Numbered from the stretch's first letter, positions 35,853-45,051 are shown. The stretch: 64,000 nt of DNA from Hydrogenophaga sp. (GCA_011391495.1 JAABQK010000012.1:18947-82946), one strand, 5' to 3'. Program-made: numbers and translations. The notes: generated by a model from the sequence alone, not told the origin.

Positions 35853-36020
35853 ACACCGGCCCGCGCCAGGCCGTCACCGCAGGAAACGGAACAAAACTTT
35901 ACACAACAGCAGAACGGCGGCACAGGGCAGAAACATGGGGCCCGCACACTGAACCCATTCCAGAAAACGGTGTCTACCCGGAGCTGGAAAGACTTTCATC
36001 AACCGACCCCAGGAGTGATC

Positions 36021-36641
36021 ATGAAACTGTTCAACAAGCGCACCCTCATCGCCGCCGCCTTCGCCACCGCCTTTGTCGGCGTGTCGGCCACCGCTATTGC
36101 CCAGGGCATGGGCATGTCGCCCGAGCTCCACGCCCAGCACATGGCGCAGCGCACCGATGCCGCTGGCGACATGAGCCAGAAGCAGACTCAGCGCATGGAA
36201 CGCATGCAGAAATACCATGCCGAACGCCAGACCCAGCTGAAGGCCGAGCTCAAGCTCACCCCGGCGCAGGAGCCGGCGTGGAACGCCTTCGTCGCCCGCA
36301 CCGCACCCGAACCCCGCGGCCCCATGGCCGGCGCGCGCGAAGACTGGTCCAAGCTGACCACCCCGCAGCGCCTGGACAAGATGCAGGCCCTGCGCGCCGA
36401 ACGCGACGCCGCCATGGCCAAACGCATCGACGCCACCAAGAGCTTATACGCGGCCCTCACGCCCGAGCAGCAGAAAGTGTTTGATGCACAGGGCCACGGC
36501 GGTTTCCAGCGCGCCGGCATGAAGGGTGAACACCGCATGGGTGGCCAGCACGGTGGCCATGGCGGCCACCACGGCATGCACGACAAGGCCGGCATGGGCG
36601 GTGCCATGGGCTGCGACGGCCCGATGCAGCCACGCAGCTGA
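36021..36641 (+). CDS. Spy/CpxP-like periplasmic protein (LTxxQ motifs)
   Basis: Periplasmic protein of 206 residues. The signal peptide ends near residue 28 (TAIAQG). Two LTxxQ-type motifs, LTPAQEPAWNAF near 77-88 and LTPEQQKVFD near 148-157, are typical of Spy/CpxP chaperones and of metal-responsive relatives. The C-terminal third is rich in Gly, His and Met, which suggests metal binding, fitting the copper genes beside it. The ATG at 36021 has a CAGGAG site. A terminator follows at 36674. Confidence 0.9.
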   Translation: MKLFNKRTLIAAAFATAFVGVSATAIAQGMGMSPELHAQHMAQRTDAAGDMSQKQTQRMERMQKYHAERQTQLKAELKLTPAQEPAWNAFVARTAPEPRGPMAGAREDWSKLTTPQRLDKMQALRAERDAAMAKRIDATKSLYAALTPEQQKVFDAQGHGGFQRAGMKGEHRMGGQHGGHGGHHGMHDKAGMGGAMGCDGPMQPRS

Positions 36642-36673
36642 TCCCCCGGTTTTCAACAGACAGCCTCCTCCTT

Positions 36674-36699
36674 CGCCCCGCTCCGCCGGGGCGTTTTTT
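36674..36699 (+). terminator. Intrinsic terminator after the Spy-like gene
   Basis: CGCCCCG (36674-36680) pairs with CGGGGCG (36687-36693), followed by six T. Confidence 0.92.
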
Positions 36700-36716
36700 C
36701 GGGCGCTTCTGTGCGC

Positions 36717-36730
36717 TTGACCTGAGTCAA
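36717..36730. promoter_or_regulatory. FNR/Dnr-type box upstream of the UbiM-like gene
   Basis: TTGACCTGAGTCAA fits TTGAC-N4-GTCAA. A TTAAGC/TAAGCT hexamer 32 nt downstream of its centre could be the -10 box, which would place the RNA start within a few nt of the ATG at 36767, an almost leaderless message. No ribosome site is seen before that ATG. Confidence 0.6.
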
Positions 36731-36766
36731 GCCACGGCCGGTGGCCAGCCCTTAAGCTGCCTCGCC

Positions 36767-37981
36767 ATGGACTTTGACCTCATCATCATCGGTGCGGGAC
36801 CGGCTGGCCTGTGTCTGGCGCGGGCGCTGCGGGGCAGCGGGCTTCGCTTGTGCCTGATCGAACAGGGCAGCCGCGGGTCTCTGGCTTCGCCGGCCTTTGA
36901 CGGGCGCGAAATTGCCCTCACCCAGCACAGCGCCCAGCTGCTGCGCCGGCTCGGCATCTGGCCGCTGCTCGGTCATGCCCACATCGCCCCGCTGCGCGAC
37001 GCGCTCGTGCTTGACGGCGGCGCGGGCCGCGGACAACAGCGCATGCGCATCAGCCACACCCTCAGCCCACGACCCGAGCTCGGTCACCTGGTCGCGAACC
37101 ACCACATCCGCCGCGCTGCGTTCGAAGCCGCCCTGGCAGCGGACGATGCCACCGGCGCCACGCCCTCGCTGCGCTGCGGTGAACAGGTGACGCAGGTCCA
37201 CACCGACGCTGGTGCCGCCCGCGTCACCCTCGCCAGCGGCGAAACCCTGACAGCGCCACTGCTGGTGGCCGCCGACAGCCGCCACTCCAGCAGCCGCCGC
37301 GCCATGGGCATACCGGCCGATCTGCACGACTATGGCCGCACCATGCTCGTGTGCACCATGACGCACCAGCAGCCCCACTTTGAGACCGCCTGGGAATGGT
37401 TCGACCACGGCCAGACGCTCGCCCTGCTGCCCATGAACCCCTGCCCGCAGACCGGGCTGCCCCGTTCGTCCGTCGTGCTCACCCTGCCCAGCCAGGAACT
37501 GCAACCGCTCATGGACTTGCCTGAAGCGGCATTCAACGCGGCCATGACCCAGCGCTTTGGCCACCAGCTGGGCGCCATGCACCTCGCCAGCACGCGCCAT
37601 GCCTATCCGCTGGTGGGCGTCTGGGCACGCCGCCTGGTCGCGCAGCGCTTTGCCGTGGTGGGCGATGCCGCCGTGGGCATGCACCCGGTCACCGCGCATG
37701 GCTTCAACCTCGGACTGCGCAGCATCGACACGCTTTCAAAGGCGCTGATCCAGGCGCGCCAGAAAGGGCAGGACATCGCCTCGCCCGCCCTGCTGCAGCG
37801 CTACCAGCGCAGCCACCAGAATGCCAGCCGTGGCCTCTACATGGCCACCCACGCGCTGGCCACGCTCTACACCCGTGATGAAGCCCCGGCCCGCCTGCTG
37901 CGCCAGGCCCTGGTCGGCCTGGGTGAACACTTCACGCCGTTCAAGCGCGCGGTGGCGGCCAGCCTCACCGGGCTGCACTGA
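36767..37981 (+). CDS. FAD-dependent ubiquinone-biosynthesis hydroxylase (UbiH/UbiM-like)
   Basis: Flavin monooxygenase of 404 residues. The Rossmann motif IIIGAGPAGLCLARAL is at residues 6-21, and the second FAD motif GDAAVGMHPVTAHGFNLGL near residues 299-317. It belongs to the UbiH/F/I/M/Coq6 group that hydroxylates the quinone ring; the GDAAVGMHPVTAHG wording is close to UbiM as I know it, but this is not certain. It stands alone downstream of an FNR-type box. No clear ribosome site is visible before the ATG. Confidence 0.82.
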   Translation: MDFDLIIIGAGPAGLCLARALRGSGLRLCLIEQGSRGSLASPAFDGREIALTQHSAQLLRRLGIWPLLGHAHIAPLRDALVLDGGAGRGQQRMRISHTLSPRPELGHLVANHHIRRAAFEAALAADDATGATPSLRCGEQVTQVHTDAGAARVTLASGETLTAPLLVAADSRHSSSRRAMGIPADLHDYGRTMLVCTMTHQQPHFETAWEWFDHGQTLALLPMNPCPQTGLPRSSVVLTLPSQELQPLMDLPEAAFNAAMTQRFGHQLGAMHLASTRHAYPLVGVWARRLVAQRFAVVGDAAVGMHPVTAHGFNLGLRSIDTLSKALIQARQKGQDIASPALLQRYQRSHQNASRGLYMATHALATLYTRDEAPARLLRQALVGLGEHFTPFKRAVAASLTGLH

Positions 37982-38147
37982 GCTGAGCACCCACCGCGTT
38001 CTGGGTTCTTCGCCCACAGCGCTGTTCGGGTCTTGTTGCGATGCATCAAGGCAGCCGTCAGCATTCGGGTCTAGATTGGTGAACGCTCATCGGCACGGGC
38101 ACGCAGTGGCCCGGCCGTTCATTTCTGCCCGAGGAGACCCCCACAGC

Positions 38148-39074
38148 ATGCTGTCCGCCTACATCACCCACGCCGACTGCGCCCGCCACGACATGGGAGC
38201 ACACCACCCGGAATGCCCCGAGCGCCTGGGCGCGATCAACGACCACTTGCTGGTCAAGGGCCTGCTCGACTACATGATTCCCTACGACGCGCCGCTGGCC
38301 ACCGAAGAGCAGTTGGGCCGGGCCCACGCCTCGCTCTACGTGCGCGAACTGTTCGAAATGGCGCCCACCGAGGGCACGCACCAGGTGGACCCGGACACCA
38401 GCATGAACCCCTGGACGCTACCCGCCGCGCTGCGCGCCGCGGGTGCCGCCGTGGAAGCGACCGACCTGGTGCTCGCGGGCAAGGCCTCCACCGCGTTCTG
38501 CAGCGTGCGCCCGCCCGGCCACCACGCCGAGCGCGCCGCCGCCATGGGCTTCTGCTTCTTCAACAACGTGGCCGTGGGCATGCGCCACGCGCTCGACGTG
38601 CACGGCCTGCAGCGCGTGGCCCTGATCGACTTCGACGTGCACCACGGCAACGGCAGCGAAGACATCTTCCGTGGCGACGAGCGTGTGCTCATGTGTTCCA
38701 TCTTCGAAAAGGGCCTGTACCCGTTCAACGGTGAAAACGCCACCGGCCCGAACATGGTCAACGTGGGCCTGCCCAGCCGATCAGGCAGCGACGCCTTCCG
38801 CGCCGCCGTCACCGAACAATGGATACCGGCGCTGGACACCTTCCGGCCCGAACTGATCTACATCTCGGCCGGCTTCGACGCCCACCGCGAAGACGACATG
38901 GGCAACCTGGGTCTGGTGGAAGCCGACTACGCCTGGGTCACACAGCAACTGATGAGCCTGGCCAACAGACACTGCCGGGGCCGCGTCATCTCCTGCCTGG
39001 AGGGCGGCTACGTGCTGAGCCCGCTGGCGCGCAGCGTGGCGGCGCATGTGCGCGTGCTGATCGGTGCGGATTGA
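38148..39074 (+). CDS. Histone-deacetylase-family enzyme (class II HDAC-like)
   Basis: Zinc hydrolase of 308 residues. The motifs RPPGHHAE near residue 121, DFDVHHGNG near 159-167 and the zinc ligand segment SAGFDAHRED near 242-251 are all present. Such bacterial enzymes remove acyl groups from lysines or polyamines. It is followed, after a repeat element, by a protein-acetyltransferase fusion on the same strand, so the pair may reverse each other. The open frame runs upstream but the ATG at 38148 begins the conserved domain. Confidence 0.9.
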   Translation: MLSAYITHADCARHDMGAHHPECPERLGAINDHLLVKGLLDYMIPYDAPLATEEQLGRAHASLYVRELFEMAPTEGTHQVDPDTSMNPWTLPAALRAAGAAVEATDLVLAGKASTAFCSVRPPGHHAERAAAMGFCFFNNVAVGMRHALDVHGLQRVALIDFDVHHGNGSEDIFRGDERVLMCSIFEKGLYPFNGENATGPNMVNVGLPSRSGSDAFRAAVTEQWIPALDTFRPELIYISAGFDAHREDDMGNLGLVEADYAWVTQQLMSLANRHCRGRVISCLEGGYVLSPLARSVAAHVRVLIGAD

Positions 39075-39076
39075 AC

Positions 39077-39162
39077 AGCCCCCCTGCGCCACTGCGCGGC
39101 TTCCCCCCAGGGAGACCACGCCCTTGGACCGGCCAGGCCGGATCTTCGGCGTGTGCTGATGG
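39077..39162 (+). repeat. Intergenic GC-rich repeat, copy 8
   Basis: Begins 3 nt after the deacetylase stop with CCCCCCTGCGCC and ends GGCGTGTGCTGATGG. It is close to copies 1 and 6. Confidence 0.87.
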
Positions 39163-39204
39163 GGTCACGTGCGCCTCGCTGTACCGTTGACAACCGAAAA
39201 CCTC

Positions 39205-41880
39205 ATGGACAAACACTACCTCACCCCCCTCTTCCAGCCTGAAACCATCGCTGTCTTCGCCAGCAGGGACGACACCGAGCGCCAGACCAGCCAGGCCCGG
39301 GCGCTGGTGGAATCCCTCACCGCGCAGCGCTACAACGGGAACCTGGTGTTCCTGGACATCCACACCACGGGCACCCTGGCCGACCTGGCCCAGACCCGGG
39401 CCGATCTGGCCATCATTGCACTGCACCACGCAGAAGCCATCGAAGCACTGGAAGTGGCGGGCCGCATCAAGTGCCGCGCTGCCCTGGTGGTGGGCAGCGG
39501 TACACCGCCTGACGTGGCCGCCGAGATGCACCGCGTGGCACGCCGGCACGGCATGCACCTGCTGGGCCCCAACAGCCTGGGCTTTCAGCGCCCGCGCAGC
39601 GGCCTCAACGCCAGCGTGGCCGGCCCGCTGCCCAGCGCGGGCCCGCTGGCCCTGGTGTCGCAGTCCGGCGCGCTCACCGCGTCCATCCTCGACTGGGCGC
39701 GCGTGAACGCCGTGGGCTTCTCTACCGTGGTCTCGGTCGGTCCCAACACCGCGGTCGACATTTCCCAGGTGCTGGACTTCCTCGCGTCCGACGCACAGAC
39801 CCACAGCATCGTGGTCTATATGGAGGGCATATCGAACGCCCGCCGCTTCATGAGTGCACTGCGCGCTGCCGCCAACGCCAAGCCGGTGGTGGTGCTCAAG
39901 GCTGGTCGCAAGACCGCCGGCAACAAGGCTGCGCAGACGCACAGCGGCACCATCGTGGGCAGCGACGACGTGTTCGATGCCGCGCTGCGCCGGGCCGGTG
40001 CGGTGCGCGTGCGTTCCTTTGTGGAGCTGTTCTCGGCTGCCAAGTGTCTGGCCTCGCGCTACCGCCCGGTGGGCAAGCGCCTGGGCATCGTGACCAACGG
40101 GGGCGGCCCGGGCGTGCTGGCAGCCGACTGGGTGAGTGAAATCGGCCTGGAGCTGGGCCAGCTCTCGGCGGAAACGGTCGGTGCGCTCCAGCCACAACTG
40201 CCCCCCCTGGCTTCACTGACTGACCTGATCGACCTGTCCGAAGAAGCCACCGCCGAGCACTACCGCAGCGCCATCGATGCGGCCAGCCACGACCGCGCGA
40301 TCGACGGTGTGCTGGTGGTGCATTCACCCAAGGCCGGCATCAACGCCGCCGATGTGGCGCGGGCCCTGGCCGATCTCAAGAGCCAGATGAACAAGCCGTT
40401 GCTCTGCTGCTGGATGGGAGACGCCTCGGTGGGCCAGGCGCGCGAAGTGCTCGCTGCCGCTGCGATACCGAGCTTCCGTACGCCCGAAGCGGCGGTGGGT
40501 GCCTTTGGCAACATCGCCTGCTTCTATCAGAACCAGCAGCTGCTGCAGCAGACGCCACCGCCACTCTCGACCCTGGCCAAGCCCGACATCGAGGGTGCAC
40601 GCCTGCTGATCGAGAACGTGCTCACCGAGCGGCGCAAGGTGCTGACCGAAATGGAGTCCAAGGCCCTGCTCTCGGCCTTCCACATCCCGGTCACGCAAAC
40701 CATCCTGGCGCGCAGTGCCAACGAGGCCATGATGATCGCCACCCAGCTCGGCTACCCGGTGGCGCTGAAGATCGACTCGCCCGACATCAGCCACAAGAGC
40801 GACGTGAACGGCGTGGCACTCAACGTGATGAACGCCGTCGGCGTGCGCGACGTGTACAACACCATGATCCAGGCCGTGGGCAAGCTGCAGCCTGGCGCCC
40901 GCATCAACGGCGTGACGATCCAGAAGATGGCGCGCAACAAGCGCGGACGCGAGCTCTACATCGGCCTCGTCAGCGACGACCCCTTCGGCCCGGTGATCGC
41001 CTTCGGTGCGGGCGGCACCATGATCGAGCTCATCAACGACCGCGCCATGGAACTGCCGCCCCTCAACCAGTTCCTGGCGCGCCGTCTCATCGAACGCTCG
41101 CGCGTTTCCGAAACGCTGGTGGAATGGCGCGGCGCTTCGGCCGTGGACATGGACGCGCTGGAACACGTGCTGCTGCGCGTGTCGGAAATGGTGTGCGAAC
41201 TGCCCCAGCTGCGCGAGATGGACATCAACCCCATCATCGTGGACGAATCGGGTGCGGTGGCGGTGGACGCTCGCATCGTCATCGAAAACGCTCCCGCCAC
41301 GGCCCGCAACTACGCCCACCTCGCCATCCTGCCCTACCCGGCGCACTACGAGCAGATCTGGCCCATGCGCGGCGGCGGCGAATACACCATCCGCCCGATC
41401 CACCCCGACGACGCCCAGATGCTGCAGGACCTGGTGCAGAACCTCTCGCCCGAAAGCCGCTATTTCCGCTTCGTGTCATCGCTCAAGGAACTGCCAGCGT
41501 CCATGCTGGCGCGTCTGACCCTGATCGACTACGACCGCGAGATGGCCCTGGTGGCGATCCACGCCGAACGCAAGGTGGATGCCCAGGGCAACAGCATTGA
41601 AAGCGAACGCATCGTCGGTGTCTCGCGTTACATCACCAACCCCGACAAGTCGAGCTGCGAGTTCTCGCTGGTGGTGGCCGACGACTTCAACGGCAAGGGC
41701 CTGGGCTCGCGGCTGATGCTCAGCATCATGGAGGAAGCTCGCGACAAGGGACTGACCGAAATCGAAGGCCTGGTGCTGGCCAACAACCCCAGCATGCTCA
41801 AACTGATGAAAAGTCTGGGCTTCAACGTCAAGCCCTTTGCCGAAGATCCAGACTTCAAGCTGGTGACACACCCGCTCTGA
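39205..41880 (+). CDS. ADP-forming acyl-CoA synthetase fused to GNAT acetyltransferase (Pat-like)
   Basis: Cytosolic protein of 891 residues in the order: CoA-binding domain (about 10-135), succinyl-CoA-ligase-like domains (about 150-450) with AQTHSG at His246, ATP-grasp domain (about 485-700), and a C-terminal GNAT domain (about 730-890) with VVADDFNGKGLGSRLM. This is the layout of Pat/PatZ protein lysine acetyltransferases. The start at 39205 is chosen because conservation begins there; it has no good ribosome site. It follows a deacetylase-family gene. Confidence 0.9.
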   Translation: MDKHYLTPLFQPETIAVFASRDDTERQTSQARALVESLTAQRYNGNLVFLDIHTTGTLADLAQTRADLAIIALHHAEAIEALEVAGRIKCRAALVVGSGTPPDVAAEMHRVARRHGMHLLGPNSLGFQRPRSGLNASVAGPLPSAGPLALVSQSGALTASILDWARVNAVGFSTVVSVGPNTAVDISQVLDFLASDAQTHSIVVYMEGISNARRFMSALRAAANAKPVVVLKAGRKTAGNKAAQTHSGTIVGSDDVFDAALRRAGAVRVRSFVELFSAAKCLASRYRPVGKRLGIVTNGGGPGVLAADWVSEIGLELGQLSAETVGALQPQLPPLASLTDLIDLSEEATAEHYRSAIDAASHDRAIDGVLVVHSPKAGINAADVARALADLKSQMNKPLLCCWMGDASVGQAREVLAAAAIPSFRTPEAAVGAFGNIACFYQNQQLLQQTPPPLSTLAKPDIEGARLLIENVLTERRKVLTEMESKALLSAFHIPVTQTILARSANEAMMIATQLGYPVALKIDSPDISHKSDVNGVALNVMNAVGVRDVYNTMIQAVGKLQPGARINGVTIQKMARNKRGRELYIGLVSDDPFGPVIAFGAGGTMIELINDRAMELPPLNQFLARRLIERSRVSETLVEWRGASAVDMDALEHVLLRVSEMVCELPQLREMDINPIIVDESGAVAVDARIVIENAPATARNYAHLAILPYPAHYEQIWPMRGGGEYTIRPIHPDDAQMLQDLVQNLSPESRYFRFVSSLKELPASMLARLTLIDYDREMALVAIHAERKVDAQGNSIESERIVGVSRYITNPDKSSCEFSLVVADDFNGKGLGSRLMLSIMEEARDKGLTEIEGLVLANNPSMLKLMKSLGFNVKPFAEDPDFKLVTHPL

Positions 41881-41907
41881 ACGGCGTTCAAGCCCGTTTT
41901 CTGCACA

Positions 41908-41936
41908 AGCCGTCCGGACTCCGGGCGGCTTTTTTT
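41908..41936 (+). terminator. Intrinsic terminator after the Pat-like gene
   Basis: AGCCGTCCGG (41908-41917) pairs with CCGGGCGGCT (41921-41930, with one G-U pair) and is followed by seven T. Confidence 0.92.
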
Positions 41937-42171
41937 CTTGTTCTTCCTATTCTTCTATATCTTCATTTATTAAATAGCAGTAGTAGTAGAAGGCGGCCCG
42001 TTCTGTGTACAAGCCCATTTTTTCCATACCGATCAAGGACTTGGCGATCGCACAAGCATGTGCAAACGGCCCACTTGCCGCCGGACGCGAATGGGGACAA
42101 TCCCCGGATCTCTCCTCCGTCTGTGGATAACCTGGTCATTGTTAAATTGTTATACACAGGCTTGTGCAAAA
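41930..42171. other. Origin-like region: AT-rich tract, trio repeats, GC block and DnaA boxes
   Basis: An AT-rich stretch (41930-41976) leads into TAG-type trios (41975-41992: TAG CAG TAG TAG TAG AAG). A GC-rich octamer (41993-42000) follows, then a DnaA-box-like TGTGTACAA (42004-42012). Further boxes are TGTGGATAA (42122-42130, perfect), TTATACACA (42150-42158, fits TTATnCACA) and TGTGCAAAA (42163-42171, one mismatch). The order AT tract, trios, GC block, box resembles the basal unwinding unit of bacterial origins. No coding gene lies in 41881-42192. The dnaA gene is about 21 kb away. Confidence 0.6.
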
Positions 42172-42192
42172 CCGTTGTGCCATGGCCCTCTT

Positions 42193-43164
42193 TCAGTGCA
42201 GTCGCGCCATTTGGGCAAAACCCCAGGCCATGCCCAGGCCATGCAGCAGCGTGGCTGCCACCGTCAGCGCCAGGGCGGGTTTCAAGCGCTGCGGCTGGTG
42301 CACATGCCCCACCAGCCATCCCAGCGCAGCCAGCGAAAAGGGCAGAGACACCAGCCCCCAGAGTGCCGGCATCGGCGGTATCAGCAGCCACACACTGAGC
42401 CCCAGCCACAAGTGGGCGCTCACAACCAGACCACCATACAGCGCTGCAGCGCCGATCGGTCCCAGCCGCACCGCCAGCGTGCGTTTGCCCACCCGGGCGT
42501 CGGCCGCTGAGTCGGGGATGCCGTTGATCACCAGCAGGGCCGCCACCATGAGTGCAAAACCGGCCGCTGCGCTGGCCGGGATCACGAAAAACTGGCGGCG
42601 TTGCACGTAGTCAGCGCCCACGACCACCAGAAACCAGACCAGCGCCACGGTGAGCTCACCCAGGCCACGCGACATCAGCCTGAGGGGCGGCGCCGAATAG
42701 GCCCAGGCCAGCAACAGCCCCACCACGCCCAGCGCGATCACCCCGCCGCCGGCCTTCACCGCCAGCAGGAGGCCGGCCGGCACCAGGAACAGCAGCAGGG
42801 CTTTGGCCAGTTCGGCGGTTTGTTGTTCGCTGACCACCCCGTTCTGGATCAGGCGTGAGCCGCCGGTGAACGGAAAAATGCCACCGCTGTTGGCCGCATC
42901 CGCACCGTTGCGCGCGTCGTGCAGGTCGTTCAGCACATTGCCGGCGGCGTGGGCCAGCACCGCCAGCACGGTGGCGCCCAGCGCCAGTGGCACATCAAGT
43001 CCGCAGCCACAGGCCGAGGCGGTGGCGGTGCCCAGGACGCAGGCCACCACGGTGAGCAACAGGAACGCCGGGCGGGTCATGCGCAGCAGCAGCGCCAGCC
43101 GTGCTGGCAGGGAGAACGACGCCGGTGACGTGGCGCTGGCAGACTCAGGCGAGTGATTTTCCAT
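42193..43164 (-). CDS. UbiA-family prenyltransferase
   Basis: Inner-membrane prenyltransferase of 323 residues with about eight or nine helices. The first Asp-rich motif, NVLNDLHDARNGAD, and the second, INGIPDSAADARVGKRT, supply the Mg-diphosphate ligands. The spacing is MenA-like rather than like UbiA of ubiquinone synthesis, but the acceptor is unknown. The ATG at 43164 was chosen because the hydrophobic core starts soon after; the frame extends upstream. It faces the minC gene across 242 bp. An origin-like region lies just past its 3' end. Confidence 0.85.
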   Translation of the reverse strand: MENHSPESASATSPASFSLPARLALLLRMTRPAFLLLTVVACVLGTATASACGCGLDVPLALGATVLAVLAHAAGNVLNDLHDARNGADAANSGGIFPFTGGSRLIQNGVVSEQQTAELAKALLLFLVPAGLLLAVKAGGGVIALGVVGLLLAWAYSAPPLRLMSRGLGELTVALVWFLVVVGADYVQRRQFFVIPASAAAGFALMVAALLVINGIPDSAADARVGKRTLAVRLGPIGAAALYGGLVVSAHLWLGLSVWLLIPPMPALWGLVSLPFSLAALGWLVGHVHQPQRLKPALALTVAATLLHGLGMAWGFAQMARLH

Positions 43165-43406
43165 ATGCTTCGCAGTATGCAGAGCAGTGAGCAGCAGCGT
43201 CTTGTTCCATGGCAAGGACAATTCCTGCCGGGCGTGCCATTTACAGCCCCTCACACCGGCTCACACCTGGGCACAAGCGCCGGTCTTCGCCTGCACCCCC
43301 GGCTGTTAAGATGCCGGCGCTGCGCAGCAGGCCCGCGGCTTGCTTGTGTGAGCACCACTCCCCTTGTCCATTCGCTGGATCCTCCAGCCACCGAGACCGC
43401 TCCTCC

Positions 43407-44171
43407 ATGTCCGTTGCCCTGGCTGCCCATGCGCCCGCCACCTTTGAGATCAAGAGCGCCAACCTGCCCCTAGTGGCCCTGTTGCTCAAATCCGCTGACC
43501 TGACCCTCCTGAGCGCCGAATTTGCCCAGCGCTTTGGCGATGTGCCCGACTTCTTCGACCACGATCCGCTGGTCGTCGATCTCTTTCCCCTGCAGGTGGC
43601 CGAGCCTGGCGCTGCGCTCGATGTCGGTGCGCTCGTTGCCCTGCTGCGCAGCTACCGCCTGAACCCGCTGGCGGTGCGTGGCGGCAACGAACAGCAGATG
43701 GCCCAGGCCATCGCCGCCGGGCTCACCCCCGCGCCCGACGCCGCCGTACAGCGCACGGCACCGGCTGCGCCCGTCACCGCCGCGGCCCCCTTGCCCGAGC
43801 CGGTGGCCCAAGCCCAGCCGGCCCCCGGCGCACTGGTGATCGACAAACCCCTGCGTTCCGGCCAGCAGGTGTATGCCCGCGGTCGCGATCTGGTCGTGAT
43901 GGCCATGGTGAATCCGGGTGCCGAAGTGATTGCCGATGGCCACATCCACGTCTACGCGCCGCTGCGCGGCAAGGCCATCGCCGGCGCACGCGGCAACGCC
44001 GACGCCCGCATCTTTGCGATCAGCATGGCGCCCGAACTCATCTCGATTGCCGGCATCTACCGCACCAGCGAAGTCGCCCTGCCCGACGCCATCCAGGGCA
44101 AGGCCGCCCAGGTGCGTCTGGTGGCCGGCCCCGACGGCGACAAGCTGGTGATCGATCCCTTATCCCTTTGA
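43407..44171 (+). CDS. minC: Septum-site determining protein MinC
   Basis: Inhibitor of FtsZ assembly, 254 residues. The N-terminal domain (1-100) is followed by a proline/alanine-rich linker (about 115-150) and a C-terminal beta-helix domain (about 150-254) with GADIHVYAPLRGKAIAG-like wording (here GHIHVYAPLRGKAIAGARG). With MinD and MinE it keeps division away from the poles. The ATG at 43407 has CTCCTCC just upstream but no clear purine-rich site. It heads a minC-minD-minE operon with a 61-nt gap to minD. Confidence 0.95.
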   Translation: MSVALAAHAPATFEIKSANLPLVALLLKSADLTLLSAEFAQRFGDVPDFFDHDPLVVDLFPLQVAEPGAALDVGALVALLRSYRLNPLAVRGGNEQQMAQAIAAGLTPAPDAAVQRTAPAAPVTAAAPLPEPVAQAQPAPGALVIDKPLRSGQQVYARGRDLVVMAMVNPGAEVIADGHIHVYAPLRGKAIAGARGNADARIFAISMAPELISIAGIYRTSEVALPDAIQGKAAQVRLVAGPDGDKLVIDPLSL

Positions 44172-44232
44172 TGCACCGGCCTGTCTGTCCCTTGCATCCT
44201 GCTTCAACACCGTTCCTGAAGGACTCCACACC

Positions 44233-45048
44233 ATGACCAAAATCGTTGTCGTCACCTCCGGCAAAGGCGGGGTGGGCAAGACCACCACCAGCGCCAGCTT
44301 CGCTTCCGGCCTCGCCCTGCGCGGCCACAAGACCGCCGTCATCGACTTCGACGTCGGCCTGCGCAACCTGGACCTCATCATGGGCTGCGAGCGCCGTGTG
44401 GTCTACGACCTGATCAACGTCATCCACGGTGAAGCCAACCTGAACCAGGCGCTGATCAAGGACAAGCAGTGCGACAACCTGTTCGTGCTCGCCGCCAGCC
44501 AGACACGCGACAAGGACGCGCTCACGCAGGACGGCGTGGAGAAGGTGCTGAACGACCTGTCCGGGATGGGCTTCGAGTACATCGTCTGCGACTCGCCCGC
44601 CGGCATCGAGACCGGCGCGCTCATGGCCATGCACTTCGCCGACGAAGCGCTGATCGTGACCAACCCCGAGGTCTCCAGCGTGCGCGATTCCGACCGCATC
44701 CTGGGCATGCTCGGCAGCAAGACCAAACGCGCCATCGAAGGCAAGGAGCCGATCAAGGAACACCTGCTGATCACGCGTTACAACCCCACGCGCGTGGCCG
44801 ACGGCCAGATGCTCAGCCTGGAAGACATCCAGGACATCCTGCGCATCAAGCTGATCGGCGTCATTCCCGAGAGCGAAAACGTGCTCACCGCGTCCAACCA
44901 GGGCACGCCCGCCATTCATTTGAAGGGCACCGACGTGGCCGAGGCCTACAGCGACGTGATCGACCGTTTCCTCGGCGCCGACAAGCCGCTGCGCTTCATC
45001 GAAGCCGAAAAGGCCGGCTTCTTCAAGCGCGTGTTCGGGAGGAAGTGA
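44233..45048 (+). CDS. minD: Septum-site determining ATPase MinD
   Basis: Membrane-associated ATPase of 271 residues that recruits MinC and is displaced by MinE. The deviant Walker [13 protein letters not shown] is at residues 10-21, the switch IDFDVGLRNLD near residues 37-47, and the C-terminal amphipathic helix FFKRVFGRK supplies the membrane anchor. It has a good ribosome site (GAAGGA) and lies between minC and minE. Confidence 0.98.
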   Translation: MTKIVVVTSGKGGVGKTTTSASFASGLALRGHKTAVIDFDVGLRNLDLIMGCERRVVYDLINVIHGEANLNQALIKDKQCDNLFVLAASQTRDKDALTQDGVEKVLNDLSGMGFEYIVCDSPAGIETGALMAMHFADEALIVTNPEVSSVRDSDRILGMLGSKTKRAIEGKEPIKEHLLITRYNPTRVADGQMLSLEDIQDILRIKLIGVIPESENVLTASNQGTPAIHLKGTDVAEAYSDVIDRFLGADKPLRFIEAEKAGFFKRVFGRK

Positions 45049-45051
45049 GCC

